This document shows, piece by piece, positions 56,467 through 64,000 of a stretch of 64,000 nucleotides of DNA. The stretch spans positions 5,950,501 to 6,014,500 of the forward strand of contig NZ_CP108442.1 in NCBI RefSeq assembly GCF_041435355.1, in the 5' to 3' direction. The notes below the pieces were generated by a model. That model was not told the DNA's origin. It saw nothing but the letters and a program-made list of their open reading frames with translations, and searched no databases. Position 1 is the stretch's first letter, and each line of letters opens with the position of its first letter. Position numbers and translations under genes: made by a program. The stretch is from Streptomyces sp. NBC_01276. Lineage in GTDB: Bacteria > Actinomycetota > Actinomycetes > Streptomycetales > Streptomycetaceae.

Positions 56467-56757
56467 GTGCGTGCTCCTCGAACGAACGGACGACGGATGG
56501 TGGCGGGGCGCGCGCCGGGGTCCGACGGATCCGTCAAGAAATCCTCCGGACCTGACGGTTGGCCGTACAAGCGACGTTCCGATGGCCAATATGAGTGCTC
56601 CGGGGCGGACTTGGCGCCCCGGAACAGGCCGCGCAGGCTCCGGCCGACGCGTCCCACCGACCACCGTTCTATGCCCGCCGCACCCCCGCTGACCAGGGAC
56701 GTCCGGCACCTGTGAACGAGTGAACGCCAATGAACGGCTCGTGAACGAGGAGAGCTG
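56467..56757. promoter_or_regulatory. Divergent regulatory region of the NACHT gene
   Basis: Holds the perfect 12-bp palindrome GACGGATCCGTC (56524-56535), an inverted pair TTGGCC (56559-56564) / GGCCAA (56584-56589), and four TGAACG direct repeats (starting 56713, 56721, 56731 and 56742) just before the NACHT start. The NACHT protein carries an N-terminal HTH-like segment, so autoregulation is possible. Confidence 0.5.
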
Positions 56758-59412
56758 ATGGCAGCATCTGCCGGCTTTCGGCCACGGGGGCCCCAGCGCC
56801 CCGATCCGGCGGCGGCCCCACCGGAGATTCGGCCCTGGGTGACGCTCATGCGCCGGGTCCACGACGAGCTCTACGAAGGGCTGGACCCGGCCGAACGCCC
56901 CACCGTCACCGCACTGGCCGAGGCCGCCCACTGCAGCCGGTCCTACGTCTCGGAGTCCTTCTCGGGCAAGAGACCCCCCTCGCTGTCCCTGTTCCTGTCC
57001 ATGGTGACGGCGCTGAGCGGGGACCCCGCCGAGTGGGAGCCGCGGTGGCACCGGGCCGTCGCCGAGCGGGAGTCGGCCGTGGAGGCGGGCGCCGGATCGG
57101 CCGTCGAGGAGGACGAGCCCCTTCCGCCGCTGCCCGGGGTCGGGGACGCCGACGCGGACGGGACCGCGGGGCCCGCCGAGGCCGCCCCGCCGTCCGCTCC
57201 CGGTCCCGCCCCGGACGTCCGCCGCTACCCCGTCCGCAGGCTGCTGCGGAACGCCGTCGCCTGGGTGGTCATGGCGTTCACCTGGCCGGCGCGGACCCGC
57301 CGGGACAGACAGGCGGGACGCCTGCGCCGCAAGCTGGTCAAGCAGGTCAGGGACAGGACCGCCGACGAACTCGCGCGGGCCGAGGCCCACCACTACCTCC
57401 AGCCGCGGTTCGCGGTCCTGACCGCGCGCCGGGAGGAGTACGCCGGGCGCGGCCGCCGCGACAGGAGGGCCCGCAGGAGCGAACCCGTACCGGTGCCGAC
57501 CCGCGTGACGAGCATCCGCGCGCTCTACGAGGAAACCGACGACCTGGTCGTGCTGGGCAAGCCGGGCATGGGCAAGACCACCCAACTCGCCCGGCTCGCA
57601 CACCGCCTGGCCGTCGAGGAGCTGGAGGGCGGCGCGGACGGAGAGCCCCTGCGGGTCCCGGTCTACCTGCGCCTGGACACCTACCGGGGCGAACCCCTGG
57701 AGGAGTGGCTGGCCGAGGCGATCGTCCGTCAGTACGGCGACGTGTCCCGCCTGCTGGTGCGGACCTGGCTGAGCGAACACCGGCTGCTCCCGGTGCTGGA
57801 CGGCCTGGACGAGGTGCCGGAGGGGGACCGGTCCAAGTGCGTCGCGGAACTGCGGCGCCTGCGCCGCGTCTGCCCGGGGATGGCCGTCGGCTGCCGGACG
57901 GACGAGGCCGACCTGCGCCGTCTCGCCTTCGCCCTCCGCTCCCGGCACTACGTCGAGATCCAGCCCCCGGGCCGGCAGGACGTCCAGGACTTCCTCGCCG
58001 CCGACCGGGAGGCCCTCGCGGACGTGCACGCCGCGCTGGAGGAGGACGCGGACCTCTGGCCGCTGCTCCAGTCGCCGATGATGCTCGGCTTCATCCGCGT
58101 CACGTACCGCAACAGGCCCGCCACCGACCTGCGCCGGCCCGGCAGCCTCGCCGAACGGCGCGGCCGGATCTTCGACGCCTACGTGGGGGAGTGCCTGCGG
58201 CGCGAGCGCCCGCGGCCGGACGGGGCCCCCGAGCGGACCCTGACCTGGCTGACCTGGCTGGCCCGGACCCTGACCGAGCGCGGTGAGCACGTGCTCTACC
58301 TGGACCGCCTCGACCTCGGCTGGCTGTCGCGCACGGAGCAGATGCTCCCGCGGATCGTCCCGAACCTGGTCATGTCGGTCTGCGCGCTCGGGCTGCCCGT
58401 CCTGTGGGTGGCGGCGGCGGTGCGCGCCGGGGTGGTGCACACCAGTGTCTCCGGCGCGGCGGCCCTCGCCGCCACCATGGCGGTCACCTGCGCCGTGACG
58501 GCGTACAAGTCGGAGAAGCGGTTCGCGGAGGCCGGCGAGGACGGCGGCGACCGGAAGCGGGGGGCCATCGCGGGCCCCGTCGCGGCCACCGGGCCCCTGA
58601 TGGTCGTCATGGTGTACTGGCTGGTCTACGTGGCGCACGTCGACCTGATGGCACCGGGAGCCGTGGTGGTGGCCCTCGCCTACATGTGGGTCGCCGCGAC
58701 CCAGATGGAGGCCTCCTTCACCGATGTCTTCGATCCGGTGGAGCAGATGCGGTGGACCTGGCGGCGGGGTGATCGGATGATCTATTCGAAGACCAAGTTC
58801 CACATCGTGCGCGGTGCGTTGTCGCTGTTCATGTGGCTCGCCATCGAGTTCCTCCTCGGTTACGTCGTCCACCTGCTCTGCCCGGAGCCCTCGTGGATCG
58901 GCCCGGCCGCGGCCGCGCTGCTGGGCCTCGTCTACATCGTCGGCAACCAGTTCGAGCCCTCGCTCCAGGACCGCCGGCCGCGCCCCAACGAGGGGGTGCG
59001 CCGCACGGTGCGCTTCTCCCTGGTCCACGGGTTCGCCGGGCTGGCCGTGGGGGCACTCGGCCTGATCGCGCTGATCGGCCTGGCGGTGCCCGGTCACGAC
59101 CTGCGGCGGGCCGGCTTCGTGGCCGCCCTGCTGGGTCTCCTGTTCGCCGTGGTGCGGGGCTTCCGGTTCGGGGGCCTGGCGGTCCTGCGGCACTGGACGA
59201 TCCGGGCGGTCCTGGCGTACCGGGGGCACACCCCTTACCGGTACCGGCGGTTCCTGCACACCGCGGAGGAGCGGGTGCTGCTCTTCCGTACGGACAGCGG
59301 GTTCTTCTTCCCGCACCGCCTGCTGCAACTGCACCTGGACACGCCGGTGGAGCGGCTGCTGCCCCGCGTCACGCCCGGCCCGGCGGTTCCCGCCGCACGG
59401 AGCCGGACGTAA
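56758..59412 (+). CDS. HTH-NACHT NTPase with C-terminal membrane domain
   Basis: An 884-residue protein. Residues about 24-95 look like an Xre-type HTH (VTALAEAAHCSRSYVSESFSG). After a linker comes a hydrophobic/basic segment (about 165-185) and a NACHT NTPase (about 255-450) with P-loop VVLGKPGMGKTTQLARLAHR and Walker B LLPVLDGLDEVPEG. The C-terminal half (about 540-830) has eight or so transmembrane helices. Bacterial NACHT proteins include antiphage NLR-like sensors; this HTH-NACHT-TM arrangement is common in Streptomyces but uncharacterised. ATG start with GAGGAGAG 3 bases upstream. Confidence 0.85.
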   Translation: MAASAGFRPRGPQRPDPAAAPPEIRPWVTLMRRVHDELYEGLDPAERPTVTALAEAAHCSRSYVSESFSGKRPPSLSLFLSMVTALSGDPAEWEPRWHRAVAERESAVEAGAGSAVEEDEPLPPLPGVGDADADGTAGPAEAAPPSAPGPAPDVRRYPVRRLLRNAVAWVVMAFTWPARTRRDRQAGRLRRKLVKQVRDRTADELARAEAHHYLQPRFAVLTARREEYAGRGRRDRRARRSEPVPVPTRVTSIRALYEETDDLVVLGKPGMGKTTQLARLAHRLAVEELEGGADGEPLRVPVYLRLDTYRGEPLEEWLAEAIVRQYGDVSRLLVRTWLSEHRLLPVLDGLDEVPEGDRSKCVAELRRLRRVCPGMAVGCRTDEADLRRLAFALRSRHYVEIQPPGRQDVQDFLAADREALADVHAALEEDADLWPLLQSPMMLGFIRVTYRNRPATDLRRPGSLAERRGRIFDAYVGECLRRERPRPDGAPERTLTWLTWLARTLTERGEHVLYLDRLDLGWLSRTEQMLPRIVPNLVMSVCALGLPVLWVAAAVRAGVVHTSVSGAAALAATMAVTCAVTAYKSEKRFAEAGEDGGDRKRGAIAGPVAATGPLMVVMVYWLVYVAHVDLMAPGAVVVALAYMWVAATQMEASFTDVFDPVEQMRWTWRRGDRMIYSKTKFHIVRGALSLFMWLAIEFLLGYVVHLLCPEPSWIGPAAAALLGLVYIVGNQFEPSLQDRRPRPNEGVRRTVRFSLVHGFAGLAVGALGLIALIGLAVPGHDLRRAGFVAALLGLLFAVVRGFRFGGLAVLRHWTIRAVLAYRGHTPYRYRRFLHTAEERVLLFRTDSGFFFPHRLLQLHLDTPVERLLPRVTPGPAVPAARSRT

Positions 59413-59424
59413 CGGGTCACGCGA

Positions 59425-60042
59425 CTAGGCGTCGGCCGGCCGGCGCGGCTCGCGCCACATTCCCCACAGCACGGGCCCGCCGCCCGGCAGCGGCACCTCC
59501 GCGCGCACCCGGAAGCCGAAGTGCTCGTAGAGGGGGAGGTTGGACGGCTTGGAGGACTCCAGGTAGGCGGGCAGGCCCGCCGCGTCGGCCTTGGCCAGCC
59601 CCGAGCGCAGCAGGGCCGCGCCGTGGCCCTGGCCCTGGGCGGCCGGGTCGGCGCCGATGAGCGCGAGGTACCAGTGCGGTTCCCGCGGGGTGTGCGCGGA
59701 GGCCGCTCCGACGGCTTCCCCGAACAGGCCGGCCCGGTCGCCGAGGATGGTGCGCAGCTCGTCGATGGTCCCGGCGTCGGGGACGGCCTTGTCCCCCGCC
59801 TCCGGGGCCACCCAGAAGGAGGCGGCCGACCCGGTGCGCTCGCACACGCCGTGGTGGACGTACTGCCGGGTGAAGAGCGTGGTGAAGTAACGGCCCAGCG
59901 ACTCCTCGCGGGAGGCGTCGTCGGGGAAGAACCAGCGCATCATCGGGTCGTCGTCGAAGGCGCGGGTCAGGATGCGGCTGACGAGGGGGGCGTCTTCGAT
60001 CGCTGCCGTTTCGGGCGTGTTCGTTATCGACATACGGGTCAT
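59425..60042 (-). CDS. GNAT-family N-acetyltransferase
   Basis: A 205-residue acyl-CoA-dependent acetyltransferase. The acetyl-CoA-binding motif A, ALIGADPAAQGQGHGAALL (about residues 130-148), has the Q/RxxGxG/A pattern (QGQGHG), and YLESSKPSNLPLYEHFGF is the usual motif B with a downstream Tyr/Phe. The substrate is not evident. ATG at 60042; a second ATG is three codons in. It ends 12 bases from the convergent NACHT gene. Confidence 0.88.
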   Translation of the reverse strand: MTRMSITNTPETAAIEDAPLVSRILTRAFDDDPMMRWFFPDDASREESLGRYFTTLFTRQYVHHGVCERTGSAASFWVAPEAGDKAVPDAGTIDELRTILGDRAGLFGEAVGAASAHTPREPHWYLALIGADPAAQGQGHGAALLRSGLAKADAAGLPAYLESSKPSNLPLYEHFGFRVRAEVPLPGGGPVLWGMWREPRRPADA

Positions 60043-60113
60043 TCTGCACCCGATGATCTTGAACGCCGGGCCGGGGTCCCCCTCCCCGCGCACCGGCCGG
60101 GGACCGGGACCGC

Positions 60114-61016
60114 CTAGGCGGGCTGTTCCTCGCCCAGGGCCGGGGCCGGGAGTTCGCGCAGCAGCCAGTTGAGGACGTCGGGCAGGGCGCGGAAGGCCGC
60201 GAAGTGGGCGGCGTCCGGGTCGATGGTGGTGGTGGCGCCGGGGATGCGGCGGCCCAGCCAGCGGGAGTGGCCGACCGGGGAGAACACGTCCAGCTCCCCG
60301 TGCCAGATCAGGACCGGGGAGCGGATGTCGGCGGGGTCGAAACCCCAGGGGCGGCTGAAGGCCAGGATGTCGTCGATCCAGCCCCAGGCCGAAGTCCGGA
60401 CCCCCTCGCGGTAGTTGCGCAGCAGCATCGACCGCAGGCCCGCATCGGAGACGATCATGCGGTCGTTGAGGGTCAGCTCCCGGCGCAGCTCCTCCAGGAG
60501 CCGCCCCGGGTCCCGGCGGATCCCGGCGGCGCGGGGGATCAGCCGGGCGGCGAGCTCCTCGGGGTCGTCGGTGGCGGTGGTGTACTCCCGCACGTTCGAG
60601 GCGGCCATCCCGGCGAACCAGTCCAGGTCCTCGGCGTCCCGGGGGGCGAGGGGGACCAGGGCGGCGGTCCGGGTCACCCGGTCGGGCAGCAGGGCGGCGC
60701 AGGCCAGGGCGCCGGGGCCGCCGCCGGACCGGCCGGCCACGGCGAAGGCGTCCAGGCCGAAGGAGTCGGCGACGGCGGCCACGTCGTGGGCCACGTCGGC
60801 GACGGTGCGGCCGGGGTGGCGGTCGGAGGCTCCGTAGCCGGGCCGGTCGTACGCGATGAGCTGCACCCGCCGCTGGTAGAGCACCATGCCCCGGGGCGCC
60901 GGGCCCAGGCGGCTGCCGGGCATGCCGTGCAGCAGGAGGACGGGCTTGCCGTCCGGATCGCCCCAGCGTTCGGCCACCAGAGTGCGTCCGTCCGCGGTGC
61001 GCACTTCTTTGCGCAC
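60114..61016 (-). CDS. Alpha/beta-fold hydrolase
   Basis: A 300-residue hydrolase. The oxyanion loop LLLHGMPGSRLG and the nucleophile elbow VAGRSGGGPGALA (Ser nucleophile about residue 97) are clear, with Asp in WHGELDVFSPV and His in PDAAHFAAF completing the triad. It resembles small esterases or epoxide-hydrolase-like enzymes; substrate unknown. GTG start with GGAGG-like sequence about 5 bases upstream, 71 bases before the GNAT gene on the same strand. Confidence 0.88.
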   Translation of the reverse strand: MRKEVRTADGRTLVAERWGDPDGKPVLLLHGMPGSRLGPAPRGMVLYQRRVQLIAYDRPGYGASDRHPGRTVADVAHDVAAVADSFGLDAFAVAGRSGGGPGALACAALLPDRVTRTAALVPLAPRDAEDLDWFAGMAASNVREYTTATDDPEELAARLIPRAAGIRRDPGRLLEELRRELTLNDRMIVSDAGLRSMLLRNYREGVRTSAWGWIDDILAFSRPWGFDPADIRSPVLIWHGELDVFSPVGHSRWLGRRIPGATTTIDPDAAHFAAFRALPDVLNWLLRELPAPALGEEQPA

Positions 61017-61340
61017 GCGTTCCCTCCCTCACGTTCGACGCGAGCAGTCAGGGTGATTGTGCTCTTCGGCCGGGGAGTGCGGTAGGCCGCATCCCCGGGA
61101 AATTCTCGTGAACGATTTCGCGAGCGCGCGAAGGCCTTTGGTCCTCTGGCATATGCGCAGGTCAAGCCGGTGATCGAAAGGATGTGAACGGCGCTGAACG
61201 GCCCTCGCCCTGTCCTTGGAGGGCTTTTTCGGTGCGGTTGCTTCCGGTTTTGGGTGCCGAATTGACGCACCGGGAAAACAGTTCGAAAAAGAAGGGTTCC
61301 CGCAGGGCCCGCCGTGGAGGAACGGCCCTGATGGCGGGGC
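61017..61340. other. 324-bp gap with palindrome and possible small terminator
   Basis: Contains the inverted repeat TTCGCG-AGCG-CGCGAA (61117-61132), a possible operator upstream of the hydrolase gene, and a weak rightward hairpin GCCCTC/GAGGGC (61201-61224) followed by TTTTT (61225-61229). The sequence is less GC-rich than its surroundings. No convincing ORF; a short RNA ending at the T-run is conceivable but unsupported. Confidence 0.4.
61201..61229 (+). terminator. Possible intrinsic terminator with T-run
   Basis: Six-base arms GCCCTC (61201-61206) and GAGGGC (61219-61224) around a 12-base loop, followed directly by five T. A weak stem, but one of the few T-runs in the window; what it would terminate is unclear. 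Confidence 0.35.
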
Positions 61341-61961
61341 CTACGCCTCCGGGACCCGCGGAAGGGCCGGGACCAGCAGGGACGCCGCCGAGCGGGCCCG
61401 CTCCAGGGCCCGGGCGCGGTCCGCGCCGCGCTGGCCGAGGACGACCCGGGTGCTCAGCCCGTCCAGCAGGGCCAGCAGCTCCGAGGCGCGGGCGGGCACG
61501 TCCAGGGGCGCGAACCGGCCCTGGTCCACCCCCTTGGCGAGGAGCGCCTCCAGGTCCCGCTGCCAGCCCTCGTCGATCTCCTCCTGGGCGGCCTTCAGTG
61601 GTTCGTTGGAGGCGGTACGGGCCCACAGCTCGATCCAGAGCGTCCAGCGCGGGTCGCGCGGCCCCTCGGGGAGGTAGAGCTCCAGGAAGAGGTCCAGCTT
61701 GCGGGAGGCTGTCACCCGCCGGCCCAGCAGTGCCCGGCGCTCCCCGGCGAGCTGCTCCTCGCTCCAGCGCAGGGCCTCCAGCAGGAGCCGGTCCTTGCTG
61801 CCGAAGTAGTACAGGATGTGGCCGCCGCTGGTGCCGAGCCGCTCCGCCAGCGCGGACATCGTGAGCGTCGCGAGGCCGTCCTCGGCGATCGCGGCCATGG
61901 CTTCTTCCAGCATCCGCTCCTGGGCGATCCGCCCGTCGCGCCGCCGCGCCGCTCCCGCCAC
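61341..61961 (-). CDS. TetR-family transcriptional regulator
   Basis: A 206-residue regulator. The N-terminal TetR HTH (about 12-60) reads AIAEDGLATLTMSALAERLGTS then GGHILYYFGSKDRLLLEAL. A helical ligand domain follows (TetR_C_6-like). It is divergent from an NCS1 permease, with a palindromic site in the 151-bp gap, so it probably represses the permease and itself in response to a nucleobase-like ligand (inference). GTG start with AAGGGGGA upstream. Confidence 0.9.
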   Translation of the reverse strand: MAGAARRRDGRIAQERMLEEAMAAIAEDGLATLTMSALAERLGTSGGHILYYFGSKDRLLLEALRWSEEQLAGERRALLGRRVTASRKLDLFLELYLPEGPRDPRWTLWIELWARTASNEPLKAAQEEIDEGWQRDLEALLAKGVDQGRFAPLDVPARASELLALLDGLSTRVVLGQRGADRARALERARSAASLLVPALPRVPEA

Positions 61962-62037
61962 CGGTCCCCCTTCCCGATCTTCCCTGGCCAGACCTTATCC
62001 CGGACAGGGTCTTGACGTGGCCGTACCCCGCACCGCA

Positions 62038-62056
62038 TCTTGAATGCCATTCAAGA
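62038..62056. promoter_or_regulatory. Palindromic operator between TetR and permease genes
   Basis: TCTTGAAT-GCC-ATTCAAGA is a perfect 8-3-8 inverted repeat. A second partial copy (GTCATTCAAGG, 62066-62076) lies just downstream, and GAACCT...AGGTTC arms frame it. Placement suggests binding by the adjacent TetR regulator. Confidence 0.65.
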
Positions 62057-62112
62057 ACCTAGAACGTCATTCAAGGTTCATGGCCGGCGTCAGCCAGAGT
62101 CAGGGGTCCGTC

Positions 62113-63516
62113 ATGGCACAGCAGGAGACACAGGGGAGAGCCGACGTCGACGAGGTGTTCCGCGTCGAGACGCACGGCATCGACCCCATTCCCGACGCCG
62201 AACGCCACGGCGGCGCCAAGGACCTCTTCTGGCTCTGGTTCGGCTCCAACCTCACCTTCACCTACGTGATCAACGGCGCCCTCGCCGTCGCCTTCGGGCT
62301 CTCCTTCTGGCAGGCCACCGCCGTGGTCGTGCTCAGCGCCCTGTCCTTCTTCGCGATCAGCGCCGCCGGACTCAGCGGCATCCGCACCGGCACCGCCACG
62401 CTCGTCATCTCCCGCGCCGCCTTCGGGACCCGCGGCAACTTTCCCGCCGGGGTCCTGAACTGGGTGGTGAGCATCGGCTACACCATCGTCAACACCGTCG
62501 TCGGCACCCTGGCGCTGGAACTGCTCCTCGCCCAGACCGGCCTCGCCGACGGGAAGACGGCCCGCGCCCTCGCGCTCGCCGTCACCCTCGTACTCACCTT
62601 CGCCGTCACCCTGTGGGGCCACGCCACCGTGCAGTTCGCCGAGCGCTGGGCGGCGTACGTGCTGGCCGCCGGCTTCGGCGCGCTGCTCGTCTTCGTCCTG
62701 CCCGGCGCCGACACCTCCGCCGCCCCGGCCGCCGCACCCGGACTCTCCGGCTGGAGCCTGGCCTTCGTGGTGATGCTCGCCGGGCCGTTCTCGTACCTGC
62801 CGATGCCCGCCGACTACACCCGCTACCTGCCCCGCACCACCTCGCTGAAGTCGATCACCTGGACCGGGGCCCTCGGCGGCATCGTCTCCTCCGTGGCCCT
62901 CGGCGTCGCCGGGGTGGCCGCCGCGACCCAGACCGACATGACGGACGCCGTCGCCGGAGCCGAGGGCCTGCTGCCCGGGTGGTTCCGGCCGCTGTTCCTG
63001 TTCCTGGTCCTCGGCGGCTCCGTCACCAACTCGATCATCACCCTCTACTCCTCCGGCCTGAACCTCCAGGTCCTCGGCATCCCGTGGAGCCGCGCCCGCG
63101 CCCTCGGCATCAGCGGCGCCGTCACCGCCGCCGGCTCGCTCGCCGCGCTCTTCCTCGCCGACTTCACCACCTCGCTGCTCTCCTTCCTCTCCCTGCTGAT
63201 CATCGTGTTCGCCCCCTGGGGCGGGGTCTTCCTCGCCGACATGCTGATGCGCCGCTGCCACTACGACGCCGAAGCCCTGCACGCCGGGCGCCGGGGCGCC
63301 TACTGGTACCGCTCCGGCTACCACCCCGCCGGGATGACCGCCCTCCTCGCCGGTCTGGTCTTCGCCGCCCTGACCTGCGACTCCGAGCTGTGGACGGGAC
63401 CGCTCGTGGCCCCGCTCGGCGGAGCCGACCTGACCCTGTTCGGCTCGGTGGTCTCCGGGCTCGTCTACTGGGCCCTCGCCCGCCGCCGCCTTCCGGCGTA
63501 CGCCTCCGCGGCCTGA
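62113..63516 (+). CDS. NCS1-family nucleobase:cation symporter
   Basis: A 467-residue permease with about 12 transmembrane helices, of the purine-cytosine/allantoin/hydantoin family (SSF-like LeuT fold). ETHGIDPIPDAERHGGAKDLFWLWFGSNLTF at the start is split here as ETHGIDPIPDAERHG and DLFWLWFGSNLTF; PMPADYTRYLPR and PWGGVFLADMLMRR are conserved loops. ATG at 62113 (AGGGG 8 bases upstream) is preferred over the ATG at 62080. It is followed 38 bases later by an amidohydrolase, suggesting uptake and hydrolysis of one substrate. Confidence 0.9.
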   Translation: MAQQETQGRADVDEVFRVETHGIDPIPDAERHGGAKDLFWLWFGSNLTFTYVINGALAVAFGLSFWQATAVVVLSALSFFAISAAGLSGIRTGTATLVISRAAFGTRGNFPAGVLNWVVSIGYTIVNTVVGTLALELLLAQTGLADGKTARALALAVTLVLTFAVTLWGHATVQFAERWAAYVLAAGFGALLVFVLPGADTSAAPAAAPGLSGWSLAFVVMLAGPFSYLPMPADYTRYLPRTTSLKSITWTGALGGIVSSVALGVAGVAAATQTDMTDAVAGAEGLLPGWFRPLFLFLVLGGSVTNSIITLYSSGLNLQVLGIPWSRARALGISGAVTAAGSLAALFLADFTTSLLSFLSLLIIVFAPWGGVFLADMLMRRCHYDAEALHAGRRGAYWYRSGYHPAGMTALLAGLVFAALTCDSELWTGPLVAPLGGADLTLFGSVVSGLVYWALARRRLPAYASAA

Positions 63517-63554
63517 TCTCTCCCCCCCGTACGTCCACGCACCCTGGAGCACCC

Positions 63555-64000
63555 ATGTCCCGTCCCCTCCCCGCCGACCTGCTGCTGACCGGAGCCCGGA
63601 TCCACACCGTGGACCCGGACCTGCCCGAGGCCGAGGCCCTCGCCGTCCGCGACGGGGTGATCGTCTGGGTCGGCCCCGATGCCGGGGCGGATGCCTGGGC
63701 CGGGCCGGACACCGAGCGGATCGACGCGGGCGGCCGGCTGGTCCTGCCCGGGTTCGTCGACGCCCACAACCACGTCCGGCTCGGATCCGACGCGGACTGC
63801 GTCCAGCTCGCGGGGGTGCGCACCCTGGAGGGCATCCGGGAGCGGATACGGGCCTGGCGGGCGGAGCACCCCGACGCCGAGTGGATCGAGGCCGAGGCCT
63901 TCGACTACTCCGCGATCCCGGGCGGCCGGATGCCCACCGCCGCGGACCTGGACCCGGTCACCGGGGACGTCCCGGCGATCGTGCTCTCGTACGACGTCCA
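63555..64000 (+). CDS. Amidohydrolase (YtcJ-like), 3' end outside window
   Basis: The first 148 or so codons of a metal-dependent hydrolase. It begins LPADLLLTGARIHTVDPDLP, then AEALAVRDGVIVWVG and the metal-binding HxH in VLPGFVDAHNHVRLG (about residues 66-80), followed by the YtcJ-type segment GIRERIRAWRAEHPDAEWIE. ATG at 63555, 38 bases after the permease, so probably the same operon. The substrate and the C-terminal metal ligands lie outside the window. Confidence 0.88.
   Translation, partial: MSRPLPADLLLTGARIHTVDPDLPEAEALAVRDGVIVWVGPDAGADAWAGPDTERIDAGGRLVLPGFVDAHNHVRLGSDADCVQLAGVRTLEGIRERIRAWRAEHPDAEWIEAEAFDYSAIPGGRMPTAADLDPVTGDVPAIVLSYDV

Noticed and set aside
56467-59334. Long minus-strand extension of the small membrane protein frame across the NACHT gene
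   Set aside because: Antisense shadow; ATG at 56466 with GAGGAG is the credible start.

Overview
The window is about 64 kb of very GC-rich DNA. Codon third positions are overwhelmingly G or C, GTG starts are common, and neighbouring genes often overlap by 1-4 bases. The gene order recN - pyrG - NUDIX - ald - parA-like - scpA - scpB - pseudouridine synthase - tyrA - cmk - plsC - der - sepF-like matches the conserved chromosomal core of Streptomyces (recalled from S. coelicolor, not searched), so this is most likely a Streptomyces chromosome.

Layout. 1-3.3 kb: the end of recN and a glycosyltransferase whose stop codon was hit by an IS630-type insertion. 3.4-8.3 kb: a leftward block with a PucR regulator, an FAD-linked oxidase and a GH15 glycosidase. 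8.7-20 kb: the core block, covering CTP synthase, an ADP-sugar NUDIX enzyme, an NTPase/TPR protein, alanine dehydrogenase, and a chromosome segregation group (ParA-like ATPase, ribbon-helix-helix-like partner, ScpA, ScpB) that runs into a pseudouridine synthase with an RGG-repeat tail. 20-25.1 kb: a tight operon for NAD salvage and ADP-ribose turnover (pnuC-nadR-nrtR-ADP-ribosylglycohydrolase-nucleotidyltransferase). A palindrome sits over its promoter, and a second nucleotidyltransferase faces it tail to tail. 25-31 kb: a Rieske lipoprotein, DUF952 and DUF937 proteins, then tyrA, cmk, plsC and der. 31-45 kb: small conserved proteins, an Rpf/LysM muralytic protein, a WYL regulator, a PAP2 phosphatase, a PIG-V-like transferase, an MFS pump, a glutaryl-CoA-dehydrogenase-like enzyme, a SepF paralogue, a Cys-rich DUF5685 protein, a DUF1684 protein and a streptogrisin protease.

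44.8-59.4 kb is the accessory region of most interest. A leftward operon encodes an FxSxx-COOH RiPP system. It has a 54-residue precursor ending Phe-Asn-Ser-Ala-Leu (fxsA), a radical SAM/SPASM maturase (fxsB) whose C-terminal domain looks like an HExxH hydroxylase that has lost its HExxH motif, and an AAC(3)-type acetyltransferase. It continues with a TIR-like protein (fxsC), a very large ParA-like/TIR-like/NB-ARC/TPR protein (fxsT) and a SLATT/DUF4231 membrane protein. A SLOG-like nucleotide-binding protein converges on the SLATT gene. To the right lies an HTH-NACHT-transmembrane NTPase. Peptide modification, nucleotide sensing and STAND NTPases side by side suggest a signalling or immunity island, but this is inference.

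59.4-64 kb: a GNAT enzyme, an alpha/beta hydrolase, a TetR regulator, an NCS1 nucleobase permease preceded by a palindromic operator, and the start of an amidohydrolase cut by the window edge.
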